Below are positions 16,614 to 25,689 of a stretch of 64,000 nt of DNA, one piece after another (within the stretch, counting starts at the first letter, position 1; each line of letters starts with the position of its first letter). The position numbers were made by a program, and so were the translations under genes. The stretch is from an uncultured Lachnospiraceae bacterium. GTDB taxonomy: Bacteria > Bacillota > Clostridia > Lachnospirales > Lachnospiraceae. The DNA is taken from the NCBI GenBank assembly GCA_910584685.1, contig CAJUAO010000006.1:1-64000 (forward strand), read 5' to 3'. Under the pieces are notes generated by a model. The model had not been told where the DNA came from and did not search any database. It worked only from the letters and a program-made list of their open reading frames with translations.

Positions 16614-17483
16614 ATGAAGGGAATTATTTTGGCAGGCGGCTCAGGAACAAGGCTTTATCCACTTACAAAGGCTATCTCAAAGCAGATAATGCCGGTGTAT
16701 GATAAGCCTATGATTTATTACCCCCTGTCTACTCTTATGTTAGCAGGCATCCGAGAGGTGCTTATAATATCAACTCCAAGGGATTTGCCTGTGTTTAAGG
16801 AGCTTTTAGGAAGCGGAGAGCAGCTTGGCATGAGGTTTGACTATGCCGTTCAGGAAACTCCGAGAGGACTTGCAGACGCGTTTATAGTGGGAGAAAAATT
16901 TATAGGAAATGACAATGTGGCTCTTGTCCTTGGAGACAATATTTTTTACGGACAAAGCTTTTCAAGAGTGCTTTTAAACGCAGCGGGCCGTGAAAAGGGA
17001 GCGACCATATTCGGATATTACGTAAAGGACCCGAGAGAGTACGGAGTGGTTGAGTTTGATGAGAATGGAAAGGCCCTTTCCATAGAGGAAAAGCCGCAAA
17101 ATCCAAAGTCAAACTATGCTGTTCCGGGACTTTATTTCTATGACAATGACGTGGTAGAGATAGCAAAAAATGTAAAGCCATCTGCCAGAGGGGAAATAGA
17201 GATAACCTCCGTAAACAACGAATACCTAAACCGCGGTGATTTACATGTAGAGACGCTTGGACGCGGTTTTGCATGGCTTGATACAGGAAATCATGATATG
17301 CTCCTTGCGGCGGCGGATTTTGTGTCAGCCTTCCAGAAGAGACAGGGACTTTATATTTCATGTATAGAGGAGATAGCCTATAAGAGAGGCTTTATAGATG
17401 TAAATCAGCTTAAAAAGCTGGCGGAGCCTCTTATGAAAACAGAATACGGTCAGTATATAATGGATGTTGCTAACGGCTTATAG
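16614..17483 (+). CDS. rfbA: Glucose-1-phosphate thymidylyltransferase
   Basis: This 289-aa enzyme (RmlA) makes dTDP-glucose from glucose-1-phosphate and dTTP, the first step toward dTDP-rhamnose. It carries ILAGGSGTRLYPLT at the start, KQIMPVYDKPMIYYPLST, the LGDNIFYG metal site and the VEFDENGKALSIEEKP lobe. The length and motifs are those of the short RmlA class. It begins a tight operon with rfbC, wzm and wzt, with only a 27-nt gap before rfbC, so sugar supply and export are probably expressed together. Confidence 0.97.
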   Translation: MKGIILAGGSGTRLYPLTKAISKQIMPVYDKPMIYYPLSTLMLAGIREVLIISTPRDLPVFKELLGSGEQLGMRFDYAVQETPRGLADAFIVGEKFIGNDNVALVLGDNIFYGQSFSRVLLNAAGREKGATIFGYYVKDPREYGVVEFDENGKALSIEEKPQNPKSNYAVPGLYFYDNDVVEIAKNVKPSARGEIEITSVNNEYLNRGDLHVETLGRGFAWLDTGNHDMLLAAADFVSAFQKRQGLYISCIEEIAYKRGFIDVNQLKKLAEPLMKTEYGQYIMDVANGL

Positions 17484-17510
17484 TCAGCCGTTAATGAAAG
17501 GGAAAAGAAA

Positions 17511-18077
17511 ATGGGAAAGATAACAGTAGAAACCTGTGATATAGAGGGACTTAAAATAATAACGCCGGCAGTATTCGGGGATGAAAGAGGATACTTTATG
17601 GAAACCTACAATTACAATGATTTCAAGGAAGCCGGCATAGATATGGAGTTTGTTCAGGACAACCAGTCAGCTTCAAAGAAGGGAGTTTTAAGAGGGCTTC
17701 ATTTTCAGATAAATTATCCTCAGGATAAGCTGGTACGCGTAATAAAGGGAGAGGTATTTGACGCCGTGGTGGATTTAAGGGAGGGCTCAGCCACATATGG
17801 CAGGTGGTACGGAGTCGTTCTTTCGGCAGAAAATAAAAAGCAGTTTTTTATACCAAAAAACTTTGCCCACGGTTTTATAGTATTATCAGATTATGCAGAA
17901 TTTGCGTATAAATGCACTGACTTTTACCATCCCAATGATGAGGGAGGACTTAAGTGGGACGATGCTGACATAGGTATAAAGTGGCCTATGCCTGAGGGCA
18001 TGACAAAGGAGGACTTAACTATTTCCGATAAGGATAGGAAATGGGGAGGAATAAAGGATTTAAAGGAAAAAGCGTAA
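17511..18077 (+). CDS. rfbC: dTDP-4-dehydrorhamnose 3,5-epimerase
   Basis: This 188-aa cupin (RmlC) epimerises dTDP-4-keto-6-deoxyglucose at C3 and C5. Key features are VFGDERGYFMETY, FVQDNQSASKKGVLRGLHFQ with the catalytic His, VFDAVVDLREGSATYG and the IPKNFAHGF strand. It overlaps wzm by 1 nt (TAATG), which points to translational coupling. The length is standard. Confidence 0.96.
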   Translation: MGKITVETCDIEGLKIITPAVFGDERGYFMETYNYNDFKEAGIDMEFVQDNQSASKKGVLRGLHFQINYPQDKLVRVIKGEVFDAVVDLREGSATYGRWYGVVLSAENKKQFFIPKNFAHGFIVLSDYAEFAYKCTDFYHPNDEGGLKWDDADIGIKWPMPEGMTKEDLTISDKDRKWGGIKDLKEKA

Positions 18078-18880
18078 TGAATTTATTAAGAGAGATAATA
18101 GGCAATAAAAAGCTTTTATTAAAGCTTGCAAAAAATGATTTTAAAACAAAATATGCAGGCTCGTACTTAGGTATTTTCTGGGCGTTTGTCCAGCCTGTCG
18201 TAACTATAGCCATATATGTGTTTGTTTTTCAGGTTGGCTTCAGGGCGGGAGGAACAGAGAATGGCTATCACTTTGTGCTTTATTTAATAGCAGGCATCAT
18301 ACCCTGGTTCTTTTTTGCCGAGGCGCTGCAAAACGCCACAAGCTGTCTGTTAGAATACAGTTATCTGGTGAAAAAGGTTGTTTTTAATATTAGCATACTG
18401 CCTATATTAAAGGTAATATCATCGCTTTTTGTACACTTGTTTTTTATAGTCATAAGCTATATCATTTTTGCTGCAAACGGAAAAATGCCGGGAGTACAGT
18501 TTGTACAGATAATATATTACACAATATGCGCCATTGTACTTGTAAGCGCAATTTCCTATTTTACCTGCTCTATTACGCCGTTTTTTAAGGATTTTGCTCA
18601 GATTATAAATATTATTACACAGATAGGAATGTGGATGACGCCTATTATGTGGAAGGAAAGCATGCTTATAGGAACGGCGGCGGAGAAATTTATGGTTATT
18701 TTAAAGCTTAATCCAATGTACTATATAGTTCAGGGATACAGGGACGCATTTATGGACGGGGCATGGTTTTTTGAGCATGGAAAGCTGACGTTATATTTCT
18801 GGTGCTTTGTCATTGCTGCGGCGTTTATAGGAAATAAAGTATTTAACAGGATGAGAGTGCATTTTTCAGATGTTTTGTAG
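18077..18880 (+). CDS. wzm: ABC-2 type polysaccharide export permease
   Basis: This 267-aa membrane protein with about six helices is the permease of the exporter that carries finished polysaccharide chains across the membrane (Wzm/TagG family). Typical features are the amphipathic N-terminal KLAKNDFKTKYAGSYLGIFW, a long first helix pair, and GMWMTPIMWKESML before the last helices. The start at 18077 overlaps the rfbC stop; a longer in-frame extension lies wholly inside rfbC and is unlikely. Its ATPase partner follows after 14 nt. Confidence 0.93.
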   Translation: MNLLREIIGNKKLLLKLAKNDFKTKYAGSYLGIFWAFVQPVVTIAIYVFVFQVGFRAGGTENGYHFVLYLIAGIIPWFFFAEALQNATSCLLEYSYLVKKVVFNISILPILKVISSLFVHLFFIVISYIIFAANGKMPGVQFVQIIYYTICAIVLVSAISYFTCSITPFFKDFAQIINIITQIGMWMTPIMWKESMLIGTAAEKFMVILKLNPMYYIVQGYRDAFMDGAWFFEHGKLTLYFWCFVIAAAFIGNKVFNRMRVHFSDVL

Positions 18881-18894
18881 GAGAGATACAAATA

Positions 18895-20199
18895 ATGGAC
18901 AATAAGGTTATAATAGTAGACGGAATAAAAAAGCTATATAAATTATATGATAAGCCAATGAACAGGTTAAAGGAATCCCTGTCCTTAACCCATAAAAAAT
19001 ATCACACGGAGCATTTTGCGCTTGATAAGATAGACTTTTCAGTTAATAAAGGGGAATGTCTTGGAATAATCGGAACAAACGGCTCAGGTAAATCAACCCT
19101 GCTGAAAATAATAACAGGCGTGTTAAATCCTACTGAGGGTAAGGTCAGGGTAGAGGGAAAAATAAGCGCCCTGCTGGAGCTTGGGGCAGGTTTTAACATG
19201 GAGTATACAGGCATTGAAAATATATATCTCAACGGTACCATGATGGGCTTTACGGAAAAGGAAATGAAGGAAAAGCTTCAGGATATTATAGACTTTGCCG
19301 AGATAGGGGAGTTTATATACCAGCCTGTAAAGACGTATTCCAGCGGTATGTTCGCCCGTCTTGCCTTTGCGGTGGCTATAAACGTTGAGCCTGATATATT
19401 AATAGTAGACGAGGCATTAAGCGTAGGGGACATTTTTTTTCAGGCAAAATGCTATAAAAAATTTAATGAATTTAAGGAAGCGGGAAAGACCATTATCTTT
19501 GTCTCCCACGATTTAAGCAGCGTACTTAAATATTGCGACAGAACCCTGCTTATTCATCAGGGAAAGCAGATAAAGCTTGGAAAGACCTCTGAGGTAGTGG
19601 ATATATTTAAAAAGATTTTGGTAAACCAGTATGACGAAAGCGCCGGGGAGACTGAGGATACAGAAAGTAATACAGAGAATGAAAGTAAAGCAGCAGCTTC
19701 CCAAAATGAGCATACAGACGAAGGCGCCCTGTGGAAAGAAAAAATGATTATAAATCCTAATTTCAACGATTATGGCAGCAAGGAGGCAGAGATAACAGAC
19801 TTTGCAATAACAGATAAATCAGGAAATATAACAAACTCCATCTATAAGGGAGAGGAATTTGCCATAAGAATGAAGGTGAAATTTAACGAGGATATTAAAA
19901 ATCCCATATGCGCCATAACCATAAAGGATTTAAAGGGAACTGAAATTACGGGAACAAACACTATGCTGGAGGAAAACAATATAGAATTAGGCAAAAAAGG
20001 CCAGACGGCGACAGTGGAGTTCAGGCAGAGAATGACGCTTCAGGGAGGACAGTATCTTTTGTCCCTTGGGCTTACAGGCTACAGGCTTGAAACCTTTGTT
20101 GTCTATAACCGGTTGTATGATATATGTAATATTGAGGTATTGTCCACAAGAAACACAATCGGCTTTTATGATATGGATACTACGGTAACATATTTGTAA
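18895..20199 (+). CDS. wzt: Polysaccharide exporter ATPase with C-terminal glycan-binding domain
   Basis: This 434-aa protein powers polysaccharide export. Residues about 1-245 are an ABC ATPase: Walker A GTNGSGKST near residue 60, signature YSSGMFARLAFAVAI, Walker B ILIVDEAL and the switch histidine in FVSHDLSS. After an acidic linker (about 245-285, rich in Glu and Ser) comes a beta-sandwich of about 140 residues (about 290-434), the size and place of the Wzt carbohydrate-binding domain that reads the modified non-reducing end of O8/O9a-type chains. That domain fits the methyltransferase and kinase-like genes right downstream. TagH-type ATPases of teichoic acid lack it. Confidence 0.93.
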   Translation: MDNKVIIVDGIKKLYKLYDKPMNRLKESLSLTHKKYHTEHFALDKIDFSVNKGECLGIIGTNGSGKSTLLKIITGVLNPTEGKVRVEGKISALLELGAGFNMEYTGIENIYLNGTMMGFTEKEMKEKLQDIIDFAEIGEFIYQPVKTYSSGMFARLAFAVAINVEPDILIVDEALSVGDIFFQAKCYKKFNEFKEAGKTIIFVSHDLSSVLKYCDRTLLIHQGKQIKLGKTSEVVDIFKKILVNQYDESAGETEDTESNTENESKAAASQNEHTDEGALWKEKMIINPNFNDYGSKEAEITDFAITDKSGNITNSIYKGEEFAIRMKVKFNEDIKNPICAITIKDLKGTEITGTNTMLEENNIELGKKGQTATVEFRQRMTLQGGQYLLSLGLTGYRLETFVVYNRLYDICNIEVLSTRNTIGFYDMDTTVTYL

Positions 20200-20210
20200 G
20201 GAAGGGATTT

Positions 20211-21137
20211 ATGATTGAAAATATTGGAAAAGTTAAGTTGAATTTAGAGTATTACAACGGAAGGGATTTATACAGCGACGGAGCCATAGAGGATGAGCTT
20301 TTGGAAATAGTAAGCAACTATAAGGAAGAGGACTTTGATACTGTAATAAGGAAAAGAAATTCATGGCCTGTTTTATATCATCTTTCTGATATTAGACAGA
20401 ATATTGTTACATGGTATCCTTTTAAGGAAAAATCAAATGTTCTGGAGGTTGGCGCAGGCTGCGGAGCTATAACAGGAGCGCTGACAGAAATGGCGGAAAG
20501 AGTGGTGGCCCTTGATTTATCAAAAAGGCGCAGTACAATTAACGCCCGGAGAAATAAAGAAAAGAGTAATCTTGAAATTCTGGTAGGAAACTTTAACCAT
20601 ATACAGGGCGGTATACAGGAAAGGTTTGATTACGTTACATTAATCGGAGTATTTGAGTATGCGGAGAGCTATATTGACGGGGACAATCCAAAGGAGATAT
20701 TTCTTGAGAAAGTAAACGGCTTGCTCAAGGAAGACGGAAAGATACTTATTGCCATAGAAAACAGATTTGGATTAAAATATTTTGCAGGCTGCAGGGAGGA
20801 CCACTTAAGCCTGTTTGGTGAAGGAATAAGCGGATACGGCTCTGCGAAAGGGGTAAAGACCTTAAACAGAAGCGAGTGGATAAAGCTGTTGGATAAATGC
20901 AGCTTTAAGGATTATAAAATATATTATCCATATCCTGACTATAAATTCCCAACCACAATATATTCTGACAGCTATATGCCTAAGGCAGGGGAGCTTACAA
21001 ATAATATAAGAAATTTTGACGGAGACAGAATTATGCTGTTTGACGAGACGAAAGCGTTTGACAGTATAATAGAAGCAGGAAGCTTTGGGGAATATTCAAA
21101 TTCATTTTTTATTGAGGTAAGCAGGAAAGAGAGTTAA
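20211..21137 (+). CDS. SAM-dependent methyltransferase, candidate chain-capping enzyme
   Basis: This 308-aa class I methyltransferase has the SAM-binding motif VLEVGAGCGAITGAL at about residues 78-92, the acidic VVALDLSKRR turn and the post-motif strand FDYVTLIGVFEYAE. The C-terminal half (IENRFGLKYFAG, YPYPDYKFP) is typical of methyltransferases in polysaccharide clusters. It lies 11 nt after wzt and 2 nt before the kinase-like gene. In E. coli O9a the fused methyltransferase-kinase WbdD caps the chain end so that Wzt can recognise it; the order here suggests a split version. The reaction target is inferred. Confidence 0.85.
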   Translation: MIENIGKVKLNLEYYNGRDLYSDGAIEDELLEIVSNYKEEDFDTVIRKRNSWPVLYHLSDIRQNIVTWYPFKEKSNVLEVGAGCGAITGALTEMAERVVALDLSKRRSTINARRNKEKSNLEILVGNFNHIQGGIQERFDYVTLIGVFEYAESYIDGDNPKEIFLEKVNGLLKEDGKILIAIENRFGLKYFAGCREDHLSLFGEGISGYGSAKGVKTLNRSEWIKLLDKCSFKDYKIYYPYPDYKFPTTIYSDSYMPKAGELTNNIRNFDGDRIMLFDETKAFDSIIEAGSFGEYSNSFFIEVSRKES

Positions 21138-21139
21138 TT

Positions 21140-22444
21140 ATGGAAAATGTTATATATTCAAAATTTTCGTGCGAGAGGAAAAAGCAGTTTCAGATAGTTA
21201 CGAAAATTACTGAAGAAAACAATATAAGGCATATACGAAAGCAGGCGCTTGGCAAAGCAGGCTGCGCCCATGTAGATTCTCTTGCGGATAAAATGGACAT
21301 GCTTAAAAACAGTGAAAGCTACAGAAATGTAACCATAGTTAAATCAGAGATAAAGTCTCCGGGAATTGTGGAATTAGAATATATATATGGAAAAACCTTT
21401 GAGGCTGTAATAAATGATATTGCAGCACAGGGAAACAGGGACGGACTTATAGACGAGATAAAAAAATTTTTTAATCTTTTTGAGGTGAAAACCCCCTTTA
21501 AGTATACGGAAGGCTTTAAGGAAGTGTTCGGAGACATTGAATTAAAGGACGGTTACATGTGTATGGACGTGTCCAATATTGATTTGCTTTTCAGCAATAT
21601 AATATTAAAGGACAACAGGTATTATGTATCTGACTATGAATGGGTATTTGCTTTTCCGGTACCCTTTAAGTATATAGAATTTCGCTCTATAGCGTTTAAC
21701 GTTATGATATCGCAGCTTGAAAAAGACAGTATTGATAAAATATATGAAAGCCTTGACATATCCCTGGAAGAGATTGACATGTTCTACAAAATGGAGAGTA
21801 ATTTCCAGAATTATGTTTCAGGAATAAAGCTCCTTGACGACTATAAGAAAAAAAGCAAGACCGTTGTTCTGCCTGTAAATGCCATAGATATAAGAAAGAA
21901 TGTTTATACGTTACAGCTCCTTTATAACGGAACTGTAGCAGAGACAAAGGAATTTTACAGAGGAGATTTTCTGGCGGAATTTTATACGGATAAATTTATG
22001 GACAATATTACCATAAGATTTGGAAACGGTCAGGCAATAATAAAAATAGAAAAGATAACGGCTTATAAGAACGGCGCCGGATATATGCCTCAGTTTACTG
22101 CAAACGATGATTTCCATATAAATGAAAATTATTATTTCAAAAATGAAAATCCTGAGATATATATAACTGACAAGGGTATTGAAAGGCTGCAAATACAGGC
22201 TGTAGCCTATTATACCGGTACAGGGCTGGTAGGCCAGTATATAGATAAAATATTTGAGGCAAATGAAATAACCTCAAAGCTTAATGAGGCAAATAACAGT
22301 CTTACGGCGGCAAACTCAGATAAGGAGGAGCTATTGCGGATAAATGGTAATTTACGGCAGGAGATAGATTATCTTCACAGTAAGACATGGTTTAAAATAT
22401 ATTTTAAGCTGAAATCAATGAAGGATAAGCTTCTAAGAAAATAA
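21140..22444 (+). CDS. Kinase-like protein with C-terminal coiled coil (WbdD-kinase-like)
   Basis: This 434-aa protein has no obvious name, but its first 200 residues show a protein-kinase/APH-type pattern: IRKQAL with Lys33 where the beta-3 lysine would be, the hinge-like ELEYIYGKTFE, a catalytic-loop match NIDLLFSNIIL with Asp148 and Asn153 at the right spacing, and a metal Asp165 in YYVSDYEWVF. A beta-rich middle (about 215-370) follows, then a coiled coil (about 372-415: NEITSKLNEANNSL, DKEELLRINGNLRQE) and a basic amphipathic tail. E. coli WbdD combines a methyltransferase, a kinase and a coiled coil that measures and ends the O9a chain. With the methyltransferase 2 nt upstream and Wzt carrying a binding domain, a split capping system is a good hypothesis. 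Confidence 0.6.
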   Translation: MENVIYSKFSCERKKQFQIVTKITEENNIRHIRKQALGKAGCAHVDSLADKMDMLKNSESYRNVTIVKSEIKSPGIVELEYIYGKTFEAVINDIAAQGNRDGLIDEIKKFFNLFEVKTPFKYTEGFKEVFGDIELKDGYMCMDVSNIDLLFSNIILKDNRYYVSDYEWVFAFPVPFKYIEFRSIAFNVMISQLEKDSIDKIYESLDISLEEIDMFYKMESNFQNYVSGIKLLDDYKKKSKTVVLPVNAIDIRKNVYTLQLLYNGTVAETKEFYRGDFLAEFYTDKFMDNITIRFGNGQAIIKIEKITAYKNGAGYMPQFTANDDFHINENYYFKNENPEIYITDKGIERLQIQAVAYYTGTGLVGQYIDKIFEANEITSKLNEANNSLTAANSDKEELLRINGNLRQEIDYLHSKTWFKIYFKLKSMKDKLLRK

Positions 22445-22548
22445 GACGGTTTATGGGCGAGGGGCTTTTGATATAAAAAGCCTTTCACTCCCGGACCTGT
22501 ACCCCTGCAGGTCTGAGATACAAAATTAAGCGGGGCGCGAGGTGGAAA

Positions 22549-23520
22549 ATGGACGTTACTGTAGTTATACCTGTAAAAAATGCAGGAAATCTGCTGGATA
22601 AGGTTTTAAGCAGGGTTTTTGAACAGAAGACACAATATACATACGAGGTAATATGCGTTGATTCAGGCTCAAAGGACAATACTCTTGATATTATAAAAAA
22701 ATATGACTGTAAGCTGTTTCAAATTAAGCCGGAGGAATTCGGACACGGAAAAACAAGAAATTACGGAGCCTCAAAGGGAACGGGAACATACATTATATTT
22801 ATAACCCAGGATGCCCTTCCTGCCACTGATACATGGATGGAAAATTTTATTAATGCAATGAAGCTTGATAAAGACATAGCAGGAGGCTTTGGTATTCACT
22901 ATCCGTATCCCGACTGCAATATACCTGATAAAAGGGACTTAAAGGCTCATTTTGAAGGCTTTGGCAGCGATAATACCATATATTATCTTGAGGATTGGGA
23001 AAGATATGAAAGGGAGGAAGGCTACAGACACCTGCTGGCGTTTTTCTCAGACAATAATTCATGTATAAGGCGGGACATATGGGAAAAATATCCCTATGAG
23101 GATGTGGATTTTGCAGAGGACCAGATATGGGCAAGAAAAATGATAGAGCTGGGCTATAAAAAGGTATACTGTCCTTTTGCGCCGGTATATCATTCCCATA
23201 ATTATAGCTTAAGCTCATATGCGGGAAGATATTTCGACGAATACAAGGGCTTATATAAGCTTCACGGCTACAGAATGGCAGAAAAGCTGAGAAAAAATAT
23301 TATTCCCATGTATAAGCACATAAAAAGCGACTGGAAATATATACTGTCCCTAAAGGAGGGCATAGGCTTTAAAATAAAATGGATGCATTATTCCTTCTGG
23401 CGAAACCATGCAAGATACTATTTCGGTTATATGGGAGGAAAGTATTGTGATTATTCCGACAGAAAAAAGGCTTTTTTAGATAAGCATATATCGCAGCAGC
23501 ATAAGCAGAGGAGAAAATAA
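22549..23520 (+). CDS. GT2 rhamnosyltransferase-like protein
   Basis: This 323-aa GT2 enzyme resembles rhamnosyltransferases of the RfbF/WbbL type: VTVVIPVKNAGNLLDKVL, EVICVDSGSKDNTLDII, the EEFGHGKTRNYGA segment and TQDALPATDTW in the acceptor side, then FSDNNSCIRRDIWEKYP and EDQIWARKMIELGY. The C-terminal part is basic with membrane-seeking character. It lies after the exporter genes, in a locus that has the complete dTDP-rhamnose pathway, so rhamnose is the likely donor sugar. A 104-nt gap with two small hairpins separates it from the gene before. Confidence 0.85.
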   Translation: MDVTVVIPVKNAGNLLDKVLSRVFEQKTQYTYEVICVDSGSKDNTLDIIKKYDCKLFQIKPEEFGHGKTRNYGASKGTGTYIIFITQDALPATDTWMENFINAMKLDKDIAGGFGIHYPYPDCNIPDKRDLKAHFEGFGSDNTIYYLEDWERYEREEGYRHLLAFFSDNNSCIRRDIWEKYPYEDVDFAEDQIWARKMIELGYKKVYCPFAPVYHSHNYSLSSYAGRYFDEYKGLYKLHGYRMAEKLRKNIIPMYKHIKSDWKYILSLKEGIGFKIKWMHYSFWRNHARYYFGYMGGKYCDYSDRKKAFLDKHISQQHKQRRK

Positions 23521-23521
23521 A

Positions 23522-24763
23522 ATGGCAAAGATAATAACATTAATAAAGAAAACCTACAGATGTCTGAGAAAAAAGGGAATAAACGGAATTATAGAAAAAA
23601 TTGATAACGTAAGCCAGACAAAGACAGATGTAATAGGCTTTTATGATTATATTATGGATGTTACCCCAATCCCTTTTGACGAGGAGGCATATAATAATGC
23701 AAAGGGAGGGCCGGTTACATTAAACTGGGTTATTCCTGAAATGGGTATAGGCTCAGGAGGACATATTAATATATTCAGGTTTGTAAATAACCTTCAGGAG
23801 CTTGGAATAAAAAACAGAATGTATATTTTTAAGGGAAATTCATGGGATACAAACGAGAGCCTTAAAAAGTTTCTTATTGAAAATTATGAGATATATAACA
23901 GCGACATAGAGGTATATACGGACGTATCGTATATGGAGTTTGCCCACGGTACGGTTGCCACCTCATGGAATACTGCATATTACGTAAGAAAGTTTAACAA
24001 CACAATATCAAAATTCTATTTTGTTCAGGATTTCGAGCCGTATTTTTTTGCAATGGGCTCTGAATATATGTTTGCAGAGAACACATATAAATTTGGCTTT
24101 AGAGGCCTTACGGCGGGAGACTGGCTTAAGAATAAGCTTGAAAAAGAATATGGAATGGAAACCACAAGCTTTGGCTTCTCCTACGACAGGGATTTGTATA
24201 CCGAAAAGGAGAAAAGAGATAATGTAAAGAGACTGTTCTTTTACGCAAGGCCTGTTACCGCAAGAAGAGCCTTTGAGCTGGGGCTTCTTGCATTAAATGA
24301 AATTACAAAGAGAATGCCTGAAATAGAGGTTGTTTTTGCAGGCTGGGACGTAAGCAATTATGAAATTCCCTTTGTACATCTTAACGGAGGAAGCGTGAAG
24401 CTTGACGCCCTTTCTGATTTGTACGCCCAATGCGATATGTGTCTTGTTCTTTCAAACACAAACCTTTCGCTGCTGCCTCTTGAGGTTATGGCGTCAAACT
24501 CAGTAGCCGTGTGCACTAAGGGGGAAAACAGCGAGTGGCTTGTAAATAATGAAAATTCAATTATGGTGGATTTTGACCCTGTAGCAATAGCAGACACAAT
24601 AATTTATTATTATAATCATCCTGATGAATTGGAAAGCATAAGAAAGAAGGGCGTAGAGTTTGCCCATAATACGTCGTGGGAAAAGGAAGCGAAAAAGGTT
24701 TATGATGCTGTAATGAAAGGAATAAGGGAAGATGAAGAAAAATGTCCTGATTTTAGGCGGTAA
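23522..24763 (+). CDS. WsaF-like glycosyltransferase (GT4/GT-B)
   Basis: This 413-aa protein resembles WsaF, a rhamnosyltransferase of Geobacillus S-layer glycan synthesis that belongs to the GT-B fold. The N-terminal domain has VTLNWVIPEMGIGSGGHINI and FYFVQDFEPYFFAMGSEY; the C-terminal domain has RLFFYARPVTARRAFELG, VVFAGWD and the donor-site run LSLLPLEVMASNSVAVCTKG with EWLVNNENS. The start is right after the previous stop, with GAGGAG upstream. Its end overlaps the next gene by 32 nt. It most likely adds rhamnose to the backbone. Confidence 0.85.
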   Translation: MAKIITLIKKTYRCLRKKGINGIIEKIDNVSQTKTDVIGFYDYIMDVTPIPFDEEAYNNAKGGPVTLNWVIPEMGIGSGGHINIFRFVNNLQELGIKNRMYIFKGNSWDTNESLKKFLIENYEIYNSDIEVYTDVSYMEFAHGTVATSWNTAYYVRKFNNTISKFYFVQDFEPYFFAMGSEYMFAENTYKFGFRGLTAGDWLKNKLEKEYGMETTSFGFSYDRDLYTEKEKRDNVKRLFFYARPVTARRAFELGLLALNEITKRMPEIEVVFAGWDVSNYEIPFVHLNGGSVKLDALSDLYAQCDMCLVLSNTNLSLLPLEVMASNSVAVCTKGENSEWLVNNENSIMVDFDPVAIADTIIYYYNHPDELESIRKKGVEFAHNTSWEKEAKKVYDAVMKGIREDEEKCPDFRR

Positions 24764-25655
24764 CGGGTTTATAGGAGCAAATTTATGTAATCATATTGAT
24801 AAGGAGAGCTACAACGTTTTCAGCTTTGATATAGTAAGTCCGGAAAGGCAGAATAAGGATATAACATATATTTCCGGAGATTTCTTTGACGACGCCACCC
24901 TTAAAAAAACTGCAGAGGGCATGGATATAATATTTCATGCCATAAGCACGGTAAATCCGGGAAATTCCAACAGTCAGTATATGCGGGGATATGAGAAGGA
25001 TTTTATACAGACTATAAGGTTGTGCGAGCTGGCAAATGAACAGAATTCCAAGATGATTTTTTTATCGTCGGGAGGTACGGTATACGGAGAGCAGAGCATA
25101 CAGCCCATACGGGAAGATGCGTGTCCGAAGCCTATAAACCATTACGGAAATATAAAGCTTTGTATAGAGAATACAATCAGAACCTTTAATATTCAGAAAA
25201 ATGCATCCTTTCTTGTTGCAAGAATTTCAAATCCTTACGGTCCCGGGCAGGATTTTAACAAGGGCGTGGGATTTATAGATGCTGCCACAAAGAAGGCAAT
25301 ATCCGGGGAAACCATAGAAATTTGGGGAGACGGCACAACAGAGAGAGATTATATATATATAGATAATGCCTGCGATATGCTTTGCGCCATGATGGAATAC
25401 GAGGGCAATGAGCATACGTTTAATATAGGCTCAAACTATGGCTGCAATCAGAGACAGATTTTATCCATATTGAGAAAGCTTGGGCTTGATGTTAAGGTTG
25501 AATATAAGCCGGCAAGAAGCGTGGATGTACACAGGATTATACTGGATAACCACAGAATTATGGGAATATGCAAGGAGAAGATAATAACAATAGATGAAGG
25601 GATAAGAAGATACTATAATTATTTAACCGGTAATAAAGACCTTATTGAGGAATAA
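24732..25655 (+). CDS. NAD-dependent sugar epimerase/dehydratase
   Basis: This 307-aa extended short-chain dehydrogenase starts with the NAD motif VLILGGNGFIGANL and has FLSSGGTVYGEQ, the catalytic YGNIKLCIENTIR (Tyr with Lys four residues on), ARISNPYGPGQ and WGDGTTERDYIYIDNAC. These fit UDP-hexose 4-epimerases and related enzymes. It overlaps the preceding glycosyltransferase by 32 nt, so the two are coupled. It probably supplies a nucleotide sugar such as UDP-galactose or its relatives for one of the transferases here. The substrate cannot be told. Confidence 0.85.
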   Translation: MKKNVLILGGNGFIGANLCNHIDKESYNVFSFDIVSPERQNKDITYISGDFFDDATLKKTAEGMDIIFHAISTVNPGNSNSQYMRGYEKDFIQTIRLCELANEQNSKMIFLSSGGTVYGEQSIQPIREDACPKPINHYGNIKLCIENTIRTFNIQKNASFLVARISNPYGPGQDFNKGVGFIDAATKKAISGETIEIWGDGTTERDYIYIDNACDMLCAMMEYEGNEHTFNIGSNYGCNQRQILSILRKLGLDVKVEYKPARSVDVHRIILDNHRIMGICKEKIITIDEGIRRYYNYLTGNKDLIEE

Positions 25656-25689
25656 ATTTTAAAGGCAGAAGCAGTAATAGAGGATTAAG

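Noticed and set aside
22463..22482. Terminator in the gap before the GT2 gene at 22549
   Set aside because: A 7-bp AT-rich stem with only three T residues after it; no nearby promoter follows, so the operon probably continues through it.
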